In this document: piece after piece, positions 8,029 through 17,605 of the stretch
How the letters are laid out: each line of letters begins with the position of its first letter
Position numbering within the stretch: the first letter of the stretch is position 1
Assembly: GCA_964386915.1 (NCBI GenBank)
Contig: CAYLUQ010000002.1
Span: 1 to 64,000 of the forward strand
Direction: 5' to 3'
Source of the DNA: JADHMP01 sp964386915
Lineage (GTDB): Bacteria > Bacteroidota > Bacteroidia > Flavobacteriales > Flavobacteriaceae
Length of the DNA stretch: 64,000 nucleotides
Made by a program: the position numbers and the translations under genes
The notes under the pieces: generated by a model
Told to the model about the DNA's origin: nothing
Databases searched by the model: none
Seen by the model: the letters and a program-made list of their open reading frames with translations, nothing else

Positions 8029-8544
8029 ATGACAAGAGAAGAAAAAATTACTGCAATAGAAAACCTTAAAGAAAGTTTACAAGGCACAAAAAACTTGTAT
8101 CTGACAGATATTGCCGGGCTAAATGCTGCGCAAACTTCAGCTTTGAGAAGAGCTTGCTTTAAAGCTGGCATCAAGCTTTCTGTAGTCAAAAACACCTTGT
8201 TGGCTAAGGCCATGGAGGCTTCAGGCACAGACTATGGGGTGTTGAAAGACATTTTAAAAGGCAACACTTCTTTAATGTTTTCAGAGTCTGGAAATGCTCC
8301 AGCCAAAGTGATTAAAGAATTTAGAAAAAAATCAGATAAACCAATGCTTAAGGGAGCCTTTGTTGAAGAAGCCATTTTTGTGGGCGACGATCAACTCGAT
8401 ATCCTAACTGCATTAAAATCTAAAGAAGAATTGATAGGAGAAATTATCACCTTGTTGCAATCTCCTACCAAAAACGTGGTTTCTGCCCTACAATCGGGGG
8501 GTGGCAAACTTTCTGGTATCCTTAAAACTTTATCAGAACGTTAA
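8029..8544 (+). CDS. rplJ: 50S ribosomal protein L10
   Basis: 171 residues. The rRNA-binding N-terminal domain contains 'DIAGLNAAQTSALRR' and 'VVKNTLLAKA', and the C-terminal helix binds L7/L12 dimers. It is the base of the ribosomal stalk. The 71-base gap to rplL has no clear hairpin. Co-expressed with the rest of the rplK-rpoC operon. Confidence 0.97.
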   Translation: MTREEKITAIENLKESLQGTKNLYLTDIAGLNAAQTSALRRACFKAGIKLSVVKNTLLAKAMEASGTDYGVLKDILKGNTSLMFSESGNAPAKVIKEFRKKSDKPMLKGAFVEEAIFVGDDQLDILTALKSKEELIGEIITLLQSPTKNVVSALQSGGGKLSGILKTLSER

Positions 8545-8615
8545 GCCGATTCATAAACTTGTACGCACTCTATATATCATATAAATAATCAATTTTAAAC
8601 ATTAAACTCTAAAAA

Positions 8616-8993
8616 ATGGCAGATTTAAAAGAATTCGCAGAGCAGTTGGTAAACTTGACCGTAAAAGAGGTCAACGAATTAGCTGATATTTTAAAAGAGG
8701 ACTATGGCATTGAGCCTGCCGCTGCTGCTGTAGCAGTTGCTGGTCCTGCCGCAGCTGGAGGTGGAGAAGCCGCAGAAGAGAAATCAGAATTTGACGTGAT
8801 TTTGAAAGCTGCAGGAGCCTCTAAACTGGCTGTTGTCAAATTAGTAAAAGAATTGACAGGTCTTGGGTTGAAAGAAGCCAAAGAACTTGTTGATGGTGCA
8901 CCTAGCCCCTTGAAAGAGGGTGTTTCTAAAGACGAAGCTGAAGGGCTTCAAAAGTCTCTTGAAGAAGCTGGTGCTGAGGTTGAGCTTAAATAA
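8616..8993 (+). CDS. rplL: 50S ribosomal protein L7/L12
   Basis: 125 residues. It has an N-terminal dimerisation domain, an Ala/Gly-rich hinge at about residues 33-55, and the C-terminal domain with 'KLAVVKLVKELTGLGLKEAK' that recruits translation GTPases. It is present in several copies per ribosome, so more of it is needed than of the RNA polymerase subunits downstream. The strong hairpin 15 bases after the stop may serve that difference. Confidence 0.98.
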   Translation: MADLKEFAEQLVNLTVKEVNELADILKEDYGIEPAAAAVAVAGPAAAGGGEAAEEKSEFDVILKAAGASKLAVVKLVKELTGLGLKEAKELVDGAPSPLKEGVSKDEAEGLQKSLEEAGAEVELK

Positions 8994-9007
8994 TCTCAAC
9001 ACATAAT

Positions 9008-9051
9008 AAAAGGGTAGGCTTTTGAAGTTTTTCAAAGGCCTAACCCCTTTT
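9008..9051 (+). terminator. Attenuator-type hairpin between rplL and rpoB
   Basis: The strand starting AAAAGGGTAGGCTTTTGAA (9008-9026) pairs almost end to end with TTCAAAGGCCTAACCCCTTTT (9031-9051), with one G-T wobble and a small bulge, around a four-base loop. It ends in a short T run. Its place between the highly expressed rplL and the less expressed rpoB, 45 bases before the rpoB ATG, suggests partial termination or RNase III cleavage, as known at this point in E. coli. Confidence 0.8.
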
Positions 9052-9095
9052 GTAGAATATAGCCCCATCCAATTTTATAATTTAATTTAAGTTAA

Positions 9096-12000
9096 ATGGT
9101 CAAAGAAACGAGTTTACGAACCAATTTCGCCGGTGCTGAAAACACCCCTCCCTATCCTGACTTTTTGGATATCCAAATCAAATCCTTTCAGGATTTTTTT
9201 CAGTTAGAAACTAAAACAGATGAACGCGTTGTTGAAGGACTCTTTAATACGTTTAAAGAGAATTTTCCTATTACAGATACACGCAATCAATTTGTTTTAG
9301 AATTTTTAGATTATTTCGTGGATCCTCCACGTTACTCCATACAAGAATGTATAGAACGAGGATTGACCTATTCAGTGCCTCTTAAAGCACGTCTTAAATT
9401 GTATTGCACCGATCCGGAGCACGAAGATTTTGAAACCATTGTACAAGATGTTTTTCTAGGTACTATTCCCTACATGACTCCTAGTGGAACCTTTGTTATT
9501 AATGGTGCAGAGCGTATAGTGGTTTCCCAATTACACCGTTCACCTGGGGTCTTTTTTGGGCAATCCTTTCACGCCAACGGAACTAAGCTTTATTCGGCCA
9601 GAGTCATCCCTTTTAAAGGGTCTTGGATTGAATTTGCTACCGACATCAACAGCGTGATGTATGCCTACATTGACCGTAAGAAAAAATTACCCGTCACCAC
9701 TCTCTTTAGAGCCATTGGCTATGAACACGATCGAGATATCTTAGAGATTTTTGATCTAGCAGAGGAAATTAAGGTAAGCAAAACTAGCCTAAAGAAAATT
9801 TTAGGTCGAAAATTAGCGGCTCGTGTATTGAAAACATGGCACGAAGATTTTGTAGATGAAGATACGGGAGAAGTAATTTCAATTGAACGAAATGAAATTT
9901 TGATTGACCGTGATACCATTCTAGAAGCAGAACATTCTGAAGAAATTCTAGAAGCAGGGGTTAAAACCATTCTATTGCATAAAGTAGACGCCCATATGTC
10001 TGACTATGCGATCATCTACAACACCCTACAAAAAGATCCTACTAACTCTGAAAAAGAAGCAGTAGAGCATATCTATAGACAATTACGAAATGCAGAACCA
10101 CCCGATGAAGATACGGCAAGAGGAATCATAGACAAGCTCTTTTTCTCTGATCAACGCTACAATTTGGGTGAAGTTGGTCGCTATAGAATGAATAAAAAAT
10201 TAGGTCTTGATGTTGAAATGGATAAACAAATTTTAACCAAACTCGACATCATCACCATTGTGAAATATCTTATTGAATTGATTAATTCCAAAGCTGAGAT
10301 TGATGATATTGATCACTTGTCAAACAGACGTGTACGCACGGTTGGCGAGCAACTCTCCTCTCAATTTGGAGTAGGTTTAGCCCGTATGGCAAGAACCATT
10401 CGTGAACGTATGAATGTGCGTGACAATGAAGTGTTTACGCCCATTGATTTGATCAATGCTAAAACCCTTTCGTCTGTTATCAATACGTTTTTTGGGACCA
10501 ATCAATTGTCTCAATTTATGGATCAAACCAATCCGTTAGCAGAGATCACACACAAAAGAAGGTTGTCGGCTCTAGGACCAGGAGGACTTTCAAGAGAAAG
10601 AGCTGGATTTGAGGTGCGAGACGTGCACTACACCCACTATGGTAGATTGTGCCCCATTGAAACTCCTGAAGGACCAAACATTGGTTTGATTTCTTCACTA
10701 GGTGTTTTTGCCAAAGTAAACAATCTTGGATTTATTGAAACTCCCTATCGAAAAGTTGAAAATGGGGTCATCAATTTAAAAGAAACTATTTATTTAAGCG
10801 CTGAAGAAGAAGAAGATCAACTCATTGCGCAAGCCAATATTGATTATGATAAAAGTGGAAAAATTAAGAGTGAACGAGTCATTGCTCGAGACCAAGCTGA
10901 TTTTCCAGTTGTAACGCCAGATCAAATTAATTATACCGATGTGGCACCTAATCAAATTGCTTCTATTTCGGCTTCTTTAATTCCGTTCTTAGAGCATGAT
11001 GATGCCAACCGTGCCTTGATGGGCTCTAACATGATGCGCCAAGCAGTTCCTTTGTTGCGTCCAGAATCTCCTATTGTTGGAACTGGTCTTGAACGTCAGG
11101 TGGCTTCAGACTCTAGAGTTTTAATCAATGCCGAAGGAGATGGTGAAGTAGAATATGTAGACGCCAACAAAATTGTGATCAAATACGATATTTCTGAAGA
11201 AGAAGAATTAGTAAGCTTTGATGGCAATTCAAGAACCTATAAATTAATTAAGTTTAGAAAAACAAACCAAGGTACTTGTATCAACCTCAAACCTATTGTC
11301 AAAAAAGGAGATCGAGTAACCAAAGGACAAGTACTTTCTCAAGGCTATGCCACCGAAAATGGCGAATTAGCACTTGGAAGAAACATGAAAGTGGCTTTTA
11401 TGCCTTGGAAAGGGTATAATTTTGAAGACGCTATCGTGATTTCTGAAAAAGTGGTGCGTGAAGATATTTTTACTTCCGTTCACATTGACGAATATTCACT
11501 AGATGTTCGAGATACTAAATTAGGTACAGAAGAATTAACCGATGATATTCCAAACGTTAGCGAAGAGGCTACCAAAGACCTTGACGAAAACGGAATGATT
11601 CGCATTGGTGCAGAAGTAAACCCAGGCGATATTCTCATCGGAAAGATTACACCTAAGGGTGAATCTGATCCTACCCCAGAAGAAAAACTGCTACGTGCCA
11701 TTTTTGGTGACAAAGCAGGAGATGTTAAAGATGCTTCCCTCAAAGCCGCTCCTTCCTTACACGGGGTAGTGATTGACAAGAAGCTCTTTGTGCGTTCTAT
11801 GAAAGATAAGCGCAAACGCAACCAAGATAAAGATGAGTTAGAGGCATTAGAAGTAGCCTATGACAAAAAATTTGAAGACCTTAAAGGCGTTTTGGTTGAG
11901 AAGCTTTTTGTGTTAGTAAACGGAAAAACCTCTCAAGGAGTAAGTAATGATCTGGGTGAAGAAGTCTTGCCAAAAGGAAAGAAATTCACGCTCAAAATGC

Positions 12001-12905
12001 TTTCTTCGGTTGATGACTATACGCATCTTACCAAAGGAACTTGGACAACAACAGCCGAAACTAACGCCATGATTGCCGATTTGCTCCACAACTACAAAAT
12101 CAAAGAAAATGATTTGCAAGGCGCTTTGCGTAGAGAAAAATTTACCATTAGCGTTGGAGATGAATTGCCTGCTGGTATTAAAAAACTAGCTAAAGTCTAT
12201 ATCGCCAAAAAGCGCAAGCTTAAAGTTGGCGATAAAATGGCAGGTCGCCACGGTAATAAAGGTATTGTTGCTCGAATTGTGCGAGAAGAAGAAATGCCTT
12301 TCTTAGAAGATGGAACACCTGTAGATATTGTTTTAAATCCACTTGGAGTTCCTTCTCGAATGAACATCGGACAGATTTATGAAACCGTATTAGGTTGGGC
12401 CGGATTGAAATTAGGAGAGAAATATGCCACTCCAATTTTTGATGGAGCCACCATTGAAGAAATCAATGCGTTGACCGAAAAAGCAGGAGTTCCTCAATAT
12501 GGACATACCTACCTCTATGACGGTGGTACGGGAGAACGCTTTGACCAACCAGCTACTGTGGGTGTTATTTATATGCTCAAACTAGGTCATATGGTTGATG
12601 ATAAAATGCACTCGCGTTCCATTGGACCCTACTCACTCATCACACAACAGCCATTGGGTGGAAAAGCCCAGTTTGGAGGTCAACGATTTGGTGAAATGGA
12701 AGTATGGGCCCTTGAAGCCTATGGCGCCTCTAGCACCCTTCAAGAAATTTTAACGGTCAAATCTGATGACGTTATTGGAAGGGCCAAGACCTATGAGTCT
12801 ATTGTTAAAGGTGATACCCTCCCTGAACCGGGATTGCCAGAATCTTTCAACGTGTTGATGCACGAATTGAAAGGATTGGGATTAGACATTCGTCTAGAAG
12901 AATAA
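9096..12905 (+). CDS. rpoB: DNA-directed RNA polymerase subunit beta
   Basis: 1269 residues. The rifampicin-binding region is present and looks wild type ('QLSQFMDQTNPL', 'ITHKRRLSALGPGGLSRER'), followed by 'RLCPIETPEGPNIGLI'. The C-terminal part has 'GDKMAGRHGNKG' and 'GGKAQFGGQRFGEME'. It forms one pincer of the polymerase clamp and much of the active-site cleft. The gene is preceded by a strong hairpin and followed by rpoC after 25 bases. No frameshift is seen. Confidence 0.99.
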   Translation: MVKETSLRTNFAGAENTPPYPDFLDIQIKSFQDFFQLETKTDERVVEGLFNTFKENFPITDTRNQFVLEFLDYFVDPPRYSIQECIERGLTYSVPLKARLKLYCTDPEHEDFETIVQDVFLGTIPYMTPSGTFVINGAERIVVSQLHRSPGVFFGQSFHANGTKLYSARVIPFKGSWIEFATDINSVMYAYIDRKKKLPVTTLFRAIGYEHDRDILEIFDLAEEIKVSKTSLKKILGRKLAARVLKTWHEDFVDEDTGEVISIERNEILIDRDTILEAEHSEEILEAGVKTILLHKVDAHMSDYAIIYNTLQKDPTNSEKEAVEHIYRQLRNAEPPDEDTARGIIDKLFFSDQRYNLGEVGRYRMNKKLGLDVEMDKQILTKLDIITIVKYLIELINSKAEIDDIDHLSNRRVRTVGEQLSSQFGVGLARMARTIRERMNVRDNEVFTPIDLINAKTLSSVINTFFGTNQLSQFMDQTNPLAEITHKRRLSALGPGGLSRERAGFEVRDVHYTHYGRLCPIETPEGPNIGLISSLGVFAKVNNLGFIETPYRKVENGVINLKETIYLSAEEEEDQLIAQANIDYDKSGKIKSERVIARDQADFPVVTPDQINYTDVAPNQIASISASLIPFLEHDDANRALMGSNMMRQAVPLLRPESPIVGTGLERQVASDSRVLINAEGDGEVEYVDANKIVIKYDISEEEELVSFDGNSRTYKLIKFRKTNQGTCINLKPIVKKGDRVTKGQVLSQGYATENGELALGRNMKVAFMPWKGYNFEDAIVISEKVVREDIFTSVHIDEYSLDVRDTKLGTEELTDDIPNVSEEATKDLDENGMIRIGAEVNPGDILIGKITPKGESDPTPEEKLLRAIFGDKAGDVKDASLKAAPSLHGVVIDKKLFVRSMKDKRKRNQDKDELEALEVAYDKKFEDLKGVLVEKLFVLVNGKTSQGVSNDLGEEVLPKGKKFTLKMLSSVDDYTHLTKGTWTTTAETNAMIADLLHNYKIKENDLQGALRREKFTISVGDELPAGIKKLAKVYIAKKRKLKVGDKMAGRHGNKGIVARIVREEEMPFLEDGTPVDIVLNPLGVPSRMNIGQIYETVLGWAGLKLGEKYATPIFDGATIEEINALTEKAGVPQYGHTYLYDGGTGERFDQPATVGVIYMLKLGHMVDDKMHSRSIGPYSLITQQPLGGKAQFGGQRFGEMEVWALEAYGASSTLQEILTVKSDDVIGRAKTYESIVKGDTLPEPGLPESFNVLMHELKGLGLDIRLEE

Positions 12906-12930
12906 TTAGTGATTTAGAATTAAGATAGCC

Positions 12931-15900
12931 ATGGCTCGAAATAACGAAATAATTACACAAAAGAAATTCAATAAAATTTCAATAGGTTTAGCTTCTCCAG
13001 AAGTCATTCTCAGCAATTCAAGAGGTGAGGTGTTAAAACCCGAAACCATTAACTATAGAACACACAAACCCGAACGTGATGGTTTGTTTTGCGAACGCAT
13101 TTTTGGTCCCGTAAAAGATTACGAATGTGCTTGTGGAAAATACAAGCGAATTCGCTATAAAGGTATTGTTTGTGACCGTTGTGGGGTAGAAGTGACCGAA
13201 AAGAAAGTGCGCCGCGATCGAGTGGGGCATATCAACCTTTTGGTGCCTGTGGCCCATATTTGGTATTTCCGTTCACTCCCCAACAAACTAGGGTATCTAT
13301 TAGGCTTGCCGTCTAAGAAATTAGACATGATTATTTATTATGAACGCTATGTTGTTATTCAGCCTGGAATTGCCAAAAACGCCGAAGGGGAACCCCTTCA
13401 AAAATTAGACTTTTTAACCGAGGAAGAATATTTAAACGTTTATGAAGAACTTCCGGTTGAAAATCAATTTTTAGAAGATAGCAATCCCGATAAATTCATT
13501 GCCAAAATGGGGGCAGAATGCCTCATTGAGCTCTTGTCTCGTATTGACCTAAAAGAGTTGTCTTATGAATTGCGTCACAAAGCTAACAACGAAACCTCTA
13601 AACAACGTAAAACCGAAGCGCTTAAAAGACTTCAGGTAGTAGAAGCGTTTAGAGAAGCCAATGAGCGGGGAGAAAATTTACCCGAGTGGATGATTATGAA
13701 AGTAATTCCCGTAATTCCACCAGAATTACGTCCACTAGTGCCGCTAGACGGAGGTCGTTTTGCCACTTCCGATCTCAACGATCTATACAGAAGGGTCATC
13801 ATTAGAAATAACCGTCTCAAGCGTTTAGTAGAAATCAAGGCCCCTGAAGTGATTTTGAGAAACGAAAAGCGGATGTTGCAAGAATCTGTAGATTCACTCT
13901 TTGACAACACCCGTAAATCATCTGCAGTTAAAACAGAGTCCAATCGTCCTCTTAAGTCCCTCTCTGATTCTTTAAAAGGGAAACAAGGACGTTTTCGTCA
14001 GAACTTATTAGGAAAACGTGTAGACTATTCTGCTCGTTCTGTAATTGTAGTTGGACCTGAGCTTAAACTTTTTGAATGTGGTTTGCCTAAGGGCATGGCC
14101 GCTGAGCTATACAAACCCTTTGTTATTCGAAAACTCATAGAGCGAGGGATTGTAAAAACAGTAAAATCTGCTAAAAAAATTATTGATCGCAAAGAGCCTG
14201 TGGTTTGGGATATTTTAGAAAATGTGCTCAAAGGGCATCCCGTACTATTGAATCGGGCCCCCACTTTGCACCGCCTTGGTATCCAAGCCTTCCAACCTAA
14301 ATTGATTGAAGGAAAAGCGATCCAATTGCACCCCTTGGTGTGTACGGCTTTTAACGCCGATTTTGACGGAGACCAAATGGCAGTTCACTTGCCATTAGGA
14401 CCAGAAGCTATATTGGAAGCGCAAATGCTCATGCTGGCGTCTCATAATATTCTAAATCCTGCTAACGGATCTCCAATCACCGTGCCTTCTCAAGACATGG
14501 TGTTAGGCTTGTATTATATGACCAAAGCGCGTAAATCAACCCCTGAGAGAATTGTGAAAGGCGAAGGCCTCACCTTCTATTCGGTTGAAGAAGTGCACAT
14601 TGCTTATAATGAAAAGCGTGTGGATTTAAACGCAATGATCAAAATTAGAATCAAAGAACTTGATGCTAAAGGTCAGGCTCAATTTAAAATTATTGATACT
14701 ACCGTTGGTAGAGTTTTATTTAATGAGGTTGTGCCAGAAAAGGCAGGTTACTTCAACACCGTGTTAACCAAAAAGAGCTTACGTGAGATTATTGGTAACA
14801 TTTTGAATGCAACCAGTGTGCCCGAAACAGCTGCTTTCTTAGATAAAATTAAGGAAATGGGCTATGGTTTTGCTTTCAAAGGAGGTTTGTCCTTCAGTTT
14901 AGGTGATATTATCATTCCCCCAGAAAAGCTCACCATGATTGATGATGCTAATGGACAAGTAGAAGGCATTATGGCTAACTACAACATGGGACTCATCACC
15001 AACAACGAACGCTACAATCAAGTGATTGACGTTTGGACGTCAACCAATGCAAAACTCACCGAGTTGGCCATGAAACGAATTAGCGAAGACCAACAAGGGT
15101 TTAACTCAGTATATATGATGTTGGATTCTGGAGCTCGTGGATCAAAAGAGCAAATTCGTCAGCTCACCGGTATGCGTGGATTGATGGCTAAGCCTAAAAA
15201 ATCAAACGTGGGCGGTGGCGAAATTATTGAAAACCCAATTCTTTCTAACTTTAAAGAAGGACTTTCAATTTTAGAATATTTCATCTCTACTCACGGAGCC
15301 CGAAAAGGACTAGCAGATACGGCTTTAAAAACGGCCGATGCTGGTTATCTAACCCGTCGTTTACACGATGTTTCTCAAGATGTAATTGTAAATCAGCTAG
15401 ACTGTGGCACCTTGAGAGGAGTAGAAGTAGAACCGCTTAAAAAGAACGACGAGATTGTTGAAGGTTTAGGAGAACGCATTTTAGGCCGTGTGGCACTACA
15501 TGATGTCATTGATCCTTCTACCAATGAGGTTCTTGTAGGTGCTGGAGAACAAATTACCGCCGCTGAGGTGGCTGCCATTGAAAATACAGCCATAAGTGCT
15601 GTTGAAGTGCGATCTCCCTTGACTTGTGAAGCAAAGAAAGGGATTTGTGCTAAATGTTATGGTAGAAACCTTGCCACAGGCAAAATGGTGCAAAAAGGAG
15701 AAGCTGTTGGGGTAATCGCTGCACAGTCCATTGGTGAGCCCGGAACACAGCTAACACTAAGAACCTTCCACGTAGGTGGAGTAGCCGGAAACATTTCAGA
15801 AGAAAACAGCATTGTTGCTCGCTTTGATGGAATTGCCGAAATTGAAGATCTCAAAACCGTTAATGGTGTTGACAGCGAAGGCAATCCAGCTGAAATTGTT

Positions 15901-17238
15901 ATTTCTAGAACCTCAGAAGTGAAGGTCTTAGATGCTAAAACTAAAAACGTGTTGAACACCCAAAACATTCCCTATGGAGCTGTTTTAACCATAAAGAATA
16001 AAGACAAAGTGAAGAAGGGAGACCGCATTTGTAGTTGGGATCCATTCAACGGGGTGATCGTGTCAGAATTCTCCGGTAAAATTGTTTATGAAAACATTGA
16101 ACAAGGTGTAACCTATCAAGTTGAAATTGATGAGCAAACCGGATTCCAAGAAAAAGTAATTTCTGAATCGAGAAATAAAAAGCTCATTCCAACCCTTTCC
16201 ATTGTCGATAAAAAGGGCACAACTTTGCGCTCTTATAACCTTCCGGTGGGGGCCCACCTCATTGTAAATGAAGGCGAGAGCATTCAAGAAGGAAAAATAT
16301 TAGTTAAAATTCCAAGAAAATCAGCCAAATCAGGGGATATTACAGGAGGTTTACCTCGTGTAACCGAATTGTTTGAAGCGAGAAACCCCTCCAATCCAGC
16401 CGTAGTTTCTGAAATTGACGGGGTTGTGTCTTTTGGTAAAATTAAGCGTGGTAATCGTGAAATCATTGTTGAGTCTAAATTTGGAGATATCAAACGCTAT
16501 TTGGTGAAACTATCTAACCAAATTTTGGTGCAAGAAAATGACTTTGTTAAAGCGGGAATGCCGCTTTCTGATGGTTCCATTACCCCGGCCGACATTCTTT
16601 CTATTAAAGGGCCTTCTGCGGTGCAACAATACTTGGTGAATGAAATTCAAGAAGTATATCGTTTACAAGGAGTGAAAATTAATGACAAACACTTTGAAGT
16701 GGTAGTGCGTCAAATGATGCGTAAAGTACGGATCAATGATCCAGGAGATTCCATTTTCCTCGAAAACCAATTGGTGTTTAAATATGATTTCATTCAAGAA
16801 AACGATGCCCTCTATGGCATGAAAGTAGTAGAAGAGGTTGGAGATTCTGAAAACCTAAAAGCTGGACAAATTATTAGTGCCCGTGTTTTACGCGATGAAA
16901 ATTCGATTTTAAAACGTGAAGACAAAGCGCTTGTGGTGGCACGTGATGCTGCTCCAGCCACAGCAACGCCAGAATTGCAAGGTATAACAAGAGCATCTCT
17001 ACAAACCAAATCGTTTATTTCAGCTGCATCTTTCCAAGAGACCACTAAAGTACTCAACGAAGCTGCCGTAAATGGAAAAGTAGATACCTTAGAAGGCTTG
17101 AAAGAAAATGTAATTGTAGGACATAAAATTCCAGCCGGAACTGGTTTAAGAGACTATAACAATGTGATTGTTGGGTCTAAAGACGAGTATAATAGCTTGT
17201 TGATCAATAAAGAAGAGGAAGAAGAAATTAGTTTCTAA
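12931..17238 (+). CDS. rpoC: DNA-directed RNA polymerase subunit beta'
   Basis: 1435 residues. The N-terminal zinc ribbon has 'CACGKYKRIRYKG' and 'CDRCG'. The catalytic Mg2+ site 'NADFDGDQMAVH' starts at residue 475, with the three aspartates at 477, 479 and 481. A second zinc site has 'CEAKKGICAKCYG'. The 'GEPGTQLTLRTFH' trigger-loop region is present. The stop TAA shares its last base with the ATG of the DUF3467 gene. Confidence 0.99.
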   Translation: MARNNEIITQKKFNKISIGLASPEVILSNSRGEVLKPETINYRTHKPERDGLFCERIFGPVKDYECACGKYKRIRYKGIVCDRCGVEVTEKKVRRDRVGHINLLVPVAHIWYFRSLPNKLGYLLGLPSKKLDMIIYYERYVVIQPGIAKNAEGEPLQKLDFLTEEEYLNVYEELPVENQFLEDSNPDKFIAKMGAECLIELLSRIDLKELSYELRHKANNETSKQRKTEALKRLQVVEAFREANERGENLPEWMIMKVIPVIPPELRPLVPLDGGRFATSDLNDLYRRVIIRNNRLKRLVEIKAPEVILRNEKRMLQESVDSLFDNTRKSSAVKTESNRPLKSLSDSLKGKQGRFRQNLLGKRVDYSARSVIVVGPELKLFECGLPKGMAAELYKPFVIRKLIERGIVKTVKSAKKIIDRKEPVVWDILENVLKGHPVLLNRAPTLHRLGIQAFQPKLIEGKAIQLHPLVCTAFNADFDGDQMAVHLPLGPEAILEAQMLMLASHNILNPANGSPITVPSQDMVLGLYYMTKARKSTPERIVKGEGLTFYSVEEVHIAYNEKRVDLNAMIKIRIKELDAKGQAQFKIIDTTVGRVLFNEVVPEKAGYFNTVLTKKSLREIIGNILNATSVPETAAFLDKIKEMGYGFAFKGGLSFSLGDIIIPPEKLTMIDDANGQVEGIMANYNMGLITNNERYNQVIDVWTSTNAKLTELAMKRISEDQQGFNSVYMMLDSGARGSKEQIRQLTGMRGLMAKPKKSNVGGGEIIENPILSNFKEGLSILEYFISTHGARKGLADTALKTADAGYLTRRLHDVSQDVIVNQLDCGTLRGVEVEPLKKNDEIVEGLGERILGRVALHDVIDPSTNEVLVGAGEQITAAEVAAIENTAISAVEVRSPLTCEAKKGICAKCYGRNLATGKMVQKGEAVGVIAAQSIGEPGTQLTLRTFHVGGVAGNISEENSIVARFDGIAEIEDLKTVNGVDSEGNPAEIVISRTSEVKVLDAKTKNVLNTQNIPYGAVLTIKNKDKVKKGDRICSWDPFNGVIVSEFSGKIVYENIEQGVTYQVEIDEQTGFQEKVISESRNKKLIPTLSIVDKKGTTLRSYNLPVGAHLIVNEGESIQEGKILVKIPRKSAKSGDITGGLPRVTELFEARNPSNPAVVSEIDGVVSFGKIKRGNREIIVESKFGDIKRYLVKLSNQILVQENDFVKAGMPLSDGSITPADILSIKGPSAVQQYLVNEIQEVYRLQGVKINDKHFEVVVRQMMRKVRINDPGDSIFLENQLVFKYDFIQENDALYGMKVVEEVGDSENLKAGQIISARVLRDENSILKREDKALVVARDAAPATATPELQGITRASLQTKSFISAASFQETTKVLNEAAVNGKVDTLEGLKENVIVGHKIPAGTGLRDYNNVIVGSKDEYNSLLINKEEEEEISF

Positions 17239-17552
17239 TGAGTGATTCAAAAGACCCCAAAGAGCAGCAGCTCAATATTAGCATTGACGAGCAAACAGCC
17301 GAAGGTTGTTACTCTAATTTGGCTATTATCAATCACTCAGCCGCTGAGTTTATTGTGGATTATATAGTGGTTATGCCCGGTGCACCTAAAGCCAAGGTAA
17401 AATCTCGGATAATTTTAACTCCCGAGCATGCCAAGCGTTTTCATAAAGCCTTGGGTGATAATATTCAGCGATATGAAAAGGCTCACGGCGATATAGCCAC
17501 TAATGAGCCGCCGCCAATTCCACTTAATTTTGGTCCAACCGGCGAAGCCTAA
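17238..17552 (+). CDS. DUF3467 domain protein, overlapping rpoC
   Basis: A 104-residue acidic protein. Central segments such as 'EGCYSNLAIINHSAAEF', 'VVMPGAPKAKVKSRIILTP' and 'EHAKRFHKALGDNI' fit the DUF3467 family, which I recall as widely conserved in Bacteroidota and also present elsewhere. No signal peptide or membrane segment. Its ATG uses the last base of the rpoC stop codon, so it should be made in step with beta'. The C-terminal 20 residues are Pro-rich. The function is unknown; the position suggests a partner of RNA polymerase or of nascent transcription, but that is inference. It ends the superoperon, directly before a terminator. Confidence 0.9.
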   Translation: MSDSKDPKEQQLNISIDEQTAEGCYSNLAIINHSAAEFIVDYIVVMPGAPKAKVKSRIILTPEHAKRFHKALGDNIQRYEKAHGDIATNEPPPIPLNFGPTGEA

Positions 17553-17557
17553 ATAGT

Positions 17558-17585
17558 AAAAAACCCTCCTTTTGGAGGGTTTTTT
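17558..17585 (+). terminator. Rho-independent terminator of the rpoBC operon
   Basis: AAAACCCTCC and GGAGGGTTTT pair around loop TTTT and are followed by a T run. It lies six bases after the DUF3467 stop and 20 bases before the convergent prfC stop. The A run on the other side could also serve prfC, so it may work in both directions. Confidence 0.93.
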
Positions 17586-17605
17586 GATAATGAAAAAATG
17601 ATTTT

